From: CAYLNH01 sp964384625
GTDB taxonomy: Bacteria; Verrucomicrobiota; Lentisphaeria; JABSQK01
Assembly (NCBI GenBank): GCA_964384625.1
Contig: CAYLNH010000082.1
Coordinates: 1-25,686, forward strand
DNA: 25,686 bases
Direction of reading: 5' to 3'
How positions within the stretch are numbered: the first letter of the stretch is position 1; each line of letters starts with the position of its first letter. The notes under the pieces are model-generated. The model saw nothing but the letters and a program-made list of their open reading frames with translations, did no database searches and was not told where the DNA came from. Made by a program: the position numbers and the translations under genes. This document shows positions 22,828 through 25,686 of the stretch, in pieces.

Positions 22828-23400
22828 ATGGCGAAAGAGGATCTGCGACCGACAATCTGGCGCACTTGCCGTGTGTTGGCGAACCCCCTCAGATTGAAGA
22901 TGCTTGGATGCATCATCAGGAAGCCTGATCAGACGGTGGAAGAACTGGCGCTTGTTACGGATATGACGTTTGGCACGGCAAGCCATTATCTACGGATGCT
23001 TCAAGCCCGAGGACTTGTCAGCGTGGAACGGGTTTCGCGCTGGGTGCGTTACGCGCCGCAACCGAATGAGGGAATTTGCTGGGCGCCCGCGCTTATGCGA
23101 GCTTTGTGCCGGTATCTGAAATCGGCCGACGGTGATGAGGCCCTTGAGGACGCGGAGTGGATCCTGACCGGTTTCACTCATCCGCGACGCTTACTTATCA
23201 TCAAGACGCTATCAACTGGACCAAAGACTGCCGGGCAGTTGCGGACCGCAACAGGGATCTCGAGACCGGCGATGACCAGGCATTTGTCCAAGCTGCTGCG
23301 TCGGGATCTGGTTCAGTACTGCGACAATGGAACGTACAAACTGGTCAATCGGCGGGATCCCCTGGCTCGCGTTCTGATTGAAATCACAACTGCCGACTGA
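22828..23400 (+). CDS. ArsR-family regulator with two winged-helix domains
   Basis: A 190-residue regulator. Residues about 8-78 form one ArsR-type wHTH (CRVLANPLRLKMLGCI, then VEELALVTDMTFGTASHYLRML). Residues about 107-185 form a second (FTHPRRLLIIKTLSTGP, TAGQLRTATGISRPAMTRHLSKLLRRDLV, wing DNGTYKLV). Most ArsR proteins have one such domain and dimerise; here a single chain carries both. There is no CxC metal motif. GGAGG lies 4-5 nt before the ATG. A palindrome over the promoter suggests autoregulation. The target is unknown; the divergent neighbour 1.5 kb away is the CCC-like transporter. Confidence 0.88.
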   Translation: MAKEDLRPTIWRTCRVLANPLRLKMLGCIIRKPDQTVEELALVTDMTFGTASHYLRMLQARGLVSVERVSRWVRYAPQPNEGICWAPALMRALCRYLKSADGDEALEDAEWILTGFTHPRRLLIIKTLSTGPKTAGQLRTATGISRPAMTRHLSKLLRRDLVQYCDNGTYKLVNRRDPLARVLIEITTAD

Positions 23401-23427
23401 ACAACGGTGTTTCCGGCTTGGCCGGAG

Positions 23428-24291
23428 TCATCGTTCCCGTTCTTCCCGTCGGCAGTCGGTGTGAAACCGGCTGGGCGTTTGCATGGTGAAGCGTTTGAAC
23501 ACGGTGGCAAAGTACTGCGACGACGAGAATCCGAGGTCGTAGGCGATTTCGGTAATTGACCGCTGCCCTTCCAGAATACGATCGATTGCGGCATCCACTT
23601 TGCGACGCAGGATGAACTCAGACGGCGACATGCCAAGCTGCTTGCGGAATTTGGCTCGATAGCGCGAGACCGACAGCCCCGCCAGTTCCGCGAGTTCCTC
23701 AACCATGATCGGCTCCTTCAGACACTGGCGGACGTGTGCGACAGTTGCCTTGATGTCCGGCGTCAGATTACGTTCGGGTGCGGCTTGTCCACAATCGACT
23801 ACGGTCAGGAGGATTTGCGTCAAGGCCTGTCGCAAACGCGTAGCCGCAAGGGGGTCCTGACTCTGCGTTGCCGCAATGATGCACTCAAGGAGGTCCTTCA
23901 CTTCGGGATCAGCCGGGAAGTGGGGACCGGGCAGATTGCGGAGGGAGCAGATCAGCGCGTCGGCTTCGGCCCTTGGCAGGCCAAGGAGGTCCTTGCGTCT
24001 GGGTCGCTGGATCTGGATCCAGTAGAGCAGGACACGACCGACCGGATGGATACCCGTGCTGTGGATCTCGTTCGGCTGCACCACAAAGAAATCGCCGCCG
24101 GACACCACGTAGCCTTTACCTGACGCCCCCATGATCTGCCGACCGCGCGCGAGATAGATGATCTCAAAACCTTCGTGCGTATGCTTCGGCCAGCCCCGGA
24201 TCGCGGACAGGTTGTTGTTGCGCCCAAGAGTCAGGACCTCGGGGAACCCGAGTTCGGCGAAGTTGTTGATGACGAGTTTGCCGCGTTTCAT
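23428..24291 (-). CDS. AraC-family transcriptional regulator (second URO-D-linked)
   Basis: A 287-residue regulator. The N-terminal cupin sensor (residues 10-110) has KHTHEGFEIIYLARGRQ and VVSGGDFFVVQPNEIHS, the classic effector pocket pattern. The C-terminal AraC domain (about 178-280) has VEELAELAGLSVSRYRAKFRKQ and SITEIAYDLGFSSSQYFATVFKRF. I chose ATG 24291, with GGAG about 12 nt upstream; TTG 24327 is in frame. It converges on the ArsR gene with a 27-bp gap and is divergent from the URO-D-family gene at 24455. Likely local regulator of that gene. Confidence 0.9.
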   Translation of the reverse strand: MKRGKLVINNFAELGFPEVLTLGRNNNLSAIRGWPKHTHEGFEIIYLARGRQIMGASGKGYVVSGGDFFVVQPNEIHSTGIHPVGRVLLYWIQIQRPRRKDLLGLPRAEADALICSLRNLPGPHFPADPEVKDLLECIIAATQSQDPLAATRLRQALTQILLTVVDCGQAAPERNLTPDIKATVAHVRQCLKEPIMVEELAELAGLSVSRYRAKFRKQLGMSPSEFILRRKVDAAIDRILEGQRSITEIAYDLGFSSSQYFATVFKRFTMQTPSRFHTDCRREERER

Positions 24292-24390
24292 GTTCAAAAT
24301 CTTACTCCAATCAGGAATGGAAAGCAAAGGTGGCAGGTTGGGGGAATAGTTAATCCAGAAGATACAGGATTCCAGATTCGAGATTCACGA

Positions 24391-24424
24391 TCGACTGTAG
24401 TCGGTTGTAGTCGACTGCAGTCGA
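24391..24424 (+). repeat. Three tandem 10-bp repeats before the second URO-D gene
   Basis: TCGACTGTAG, TCGGTTGTAG, TCGACTGCAG in direct succession, then TCGAGAAGTC. The 10-bp period puts each on the same face of the helix, and the last forms the palindrome TCGACTGCAGTCGA. It lies 31 bp before ATG 24455, downstream of a weak possible promoter (TTGGGG 24338-24343, GATACA 24361-24366). A regulator site is plausible. Confidence 0.5.
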
Positions 24425-24454
24425 GAAGTCATGTGACTAGGTCAGGAGACAGAG

Positions 24455-25591
24455 ATGAAAGAGCGAATTGATATCATCATAGACGAAGCGCGCATTGCCG
24501 AGAACGACGCATGCAACGAGCGTCTGCGGAGAACCCGGAACTTCGAGCCGACGGATCGCACACCCGTACAGATCAACACCAACCAGTGGACTGGTCTGGC
24601 CGCACGCGGGGTCACCTTCGCGCAGTACATTCGGTCACCGAAAGACAACCTGCGCGAACAGATCCTCAACCGGAAGTGGCGTCTGGAGAACATTAAAGAC
24701 GACAACCCGATCCCGACGAAGTCGCTGGGGTTCGGTCCGGACCTGGGCTGCCTGCGCGGCACCGAGTTCGATATGGACGTGGTCTTTCCCGAGAACCAGC
24801 CGCCGAAGGCGCAGCATCCATTGACGTCATCCGAACAGATTGATGCGCTGTCGATTCCCAAACCGGACAACAGCATCAACGGCAAGCGCCTCGAGTTCTT
24901 CCACGGCATGCGCGACTGCCAGGATGACTTTGACGTTCGACTGAACGGCGATCCGCTCGCGATCAACATCGGCATCGGCCAACCGGGCGGGCCGATGCCG
25001 TCGGCGTTTGCCTTGGCCGGCAGCAATCTCTTCCTCTGGATGGCGATGGAACCAGACCGCGTGCACCGGTTGATGGATATCGTGACCGAGAGCCAGTTGC
25101 AGTGCATCCGGTTCTTCGACGACCTGATGGGTCGCGACCCGAACCACGGCACGGGCATCGGCTATGACACCTCGGAGATGTTGAGTCTGGCGATGTTCCA
25201 GGCCTTTGTCGTGCCGTATGCCAACCGAATCTACGAAGCGTATCCAGGACATCGCGGCCTGCACAACTGCGGCAAGAACGAACACCTCCTGGACTGCATG
25301 CGCGACGACCTGCGGATCAACGCGCACAACGGTTTCGGCTTCTGCGTTGACCCAACCGTGCTGGCCGAGAAGATGTCCGGGCGTGTTGTGCTTCAGGGCG
25401 GGCCGAACCCGGTCTTGATCAAGTCCGGCACGCCCGCTGAGATCAAAGCCGAGTGTCGGCGCTACATCGATATCGTCGGCGCCAAGGGCGGGTTCATCCT
25501 CGGCCTCGGCGGCGGCGCTGCTGCCAACACGCCCCTTGAGAACTTCCAGGCGATGGTCGACGCCGCGGCTGTCCAGATGGGCCCGGCGTAA
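24455..25591 (+). CDS. Uroporphyrinogen decarboxylase-family protein, second paralogue
   Basis: A 378-residue cytosolic URO-D-superfamily protein. Features are the N-terminal RTRNFEPTDRTPVQINTN, the central GDPLAINIGIGQPGGPMPSAFALAG with FLWMAMEPDRVHRLMDIV, GIGYDTSEMLSLAMFQAFVVPYANRIYE, HRGLHNCGKNEHLL (a His/Cys pair where metal-binding members bind Zn) and the ending GGFILGLGGGAAANTPLENFQAMVDAA. It is a diverged relative of the gene at 11860, not a recent duplicate. AGGAGA lies 5 nt before the ATG. The last four codons (MGPA) and the TAA stop come from repeat R1. A divergent AraC gene lies upstream. A methyltransferase or related C1 role is likely; the substrate is unknown. Confidence 0.87.
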   Translation: MKERIDIIIDEARIAENDACNERLRRTRNFEPTDRTPVQINTNQWTGLAARGVTFAQYIRSPKDNLREQILNRKWRLENIKDDNPIPTKSLGFGPDLGCLRGTEFDMDVVFPENQPPKAQHPLTSSEQIDALSIPKPDNSINGKRLEFFHGMRDCQDDFDVRLNGDPLAINIGIGQPGGPMPSAFALAGSNLFLWMAMEPDRVHRLMDIVTESQLQCIRFFDDLMGRDPNHGTGIGYDTSEMLSLAMFQAFVVPYANRIYEAYPGHRGLHNCGKNEHLLDCMRDDLRINAHNGFGFCVDPTVLAEKMSGRVVLQGGPNPVLIKSGTPAEIKAECRRYIDIVGAKGGFILGLGGGAAANTPLENFQAMVDAAAVQMGPA

Positions 25592-25676
25592 GTTTTCCAG
25601 CCAGGGACGGCGGCCGGGCGCCGGTCCGGGAAGGCGCCGTCGAACAAGCGATGCGAGCATCGTGTCCCGCCTTGGC
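25575..25676 (+). repeat. Dispersed repeat R1, right copy
   Basis: 102 bp, inverted relative to the copy at 14-114. It starts within the URO-D gene, contributes its last four codons and stop, then continues CCAGCCAGGGACGG and the hairpin CGATGCGAGCATCG to the contig end. Confidence 0.85.
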
Positions 25677-25686
25677 AGCCTTCTTT

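Noticed and set aside
1..25686. The whole window as one large transposon with 100-bp terminal inverted repeats
   Set aside because: There is no transposase or recombinase inside, the repeats are about 10% diverged and lie at gene 3' ends, and contig ends naturally fall in dispersed repeats.

Overview
This is a GC-rich (about 60% by eye) bacterial chromosomal window with good Shine-Dalgarno sites. It holds 17 protein genes that I accept, no tRNA or rRNA, no transposase and no CRISPR array. The content suggests a free-living or host-associated heterotroph of the PVC group, most like Lentisphaerota, Kiritimatiellota or Hydrogenedentota. The clues are a cytosolic GH29 fucosidase, three AraC regulators each beside a catabolic gene, two uroporphyrinogen-decarboxylase-like methyltransferase genes, DUF116 and abundant intergenic repeats. 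The taxonomic call is inference. Both ends stop inside the same roughly 100-bp repeat, as expected for a metagenomic contig that broke at repeats, and there is one 100-N scaffold gap (22376-22475).

Layout. 1-1705: a double-length ABC-2 permease (-) with a repeat copy at its 3' end. 1706-2564: non-coding, with one copy of repeat family R2 and a clear terminator. 2565-6206: a fucosidase (-) with an AraC-type operator and promoter, a divergent AraC regulator (+) and a convergent GntR/LacI-type regulator (-). 6356-8017: a cyclic-nucleotide-binding protein with an apparent Sm/Hfq-like tail (-), divergent from an FHA protein (+), with R2 copy b and a perfect 48-bp palindrome between them. 8247-9076: two small proteins. 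9298-10653: a YhdH/AcuI-type reductase with an unusual 125-residue N-terminal extension. 10903-13011: an AraC regulator (-) divergent from a URO-D-family gene (+). 13274-15732: DUF116 (-), then a START-domain protein and a family-2 glycosyltransferase overlapping by ATGA (-). 15856-18138: a membrane class III adenylate cyclase (+). 18139-19073: non-coding, with repeat R3. 19074-21290: a cation-chloride-cotransporter-like permease (-). 21291-22827: non-coding, with a cluster of nine palindromes. 22828-23400: a double-wHTH ArsR regulator (+). 23428-25591: an AraC regulator (-) divergent from a second URO-D-family gene (+).

How the parts fit. Three carbohydrate or C1-type catabolic genes each lie head to head with their own AraC regulator, and short direct repeats spaced 20-22 bp sit between them, which suggests local substrate-controlled switches. 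The adenylate cyclase, the cNMP-binding protein and the FHA protein suggest cAMP and phospho-protein signalling. The START and glycosyltransferase pair looks like a lipid-handling operon.

The most unusual material is outside or at the edge of the genes. It comprises three dispersed repeat families (R1, R2, R3), one of which supplies stop codons to host genes, and a higher-order array of near-perfect palindromes with compensatory changes. Among proteins, the cNMP domain fused to an Sm-like fold stands out.
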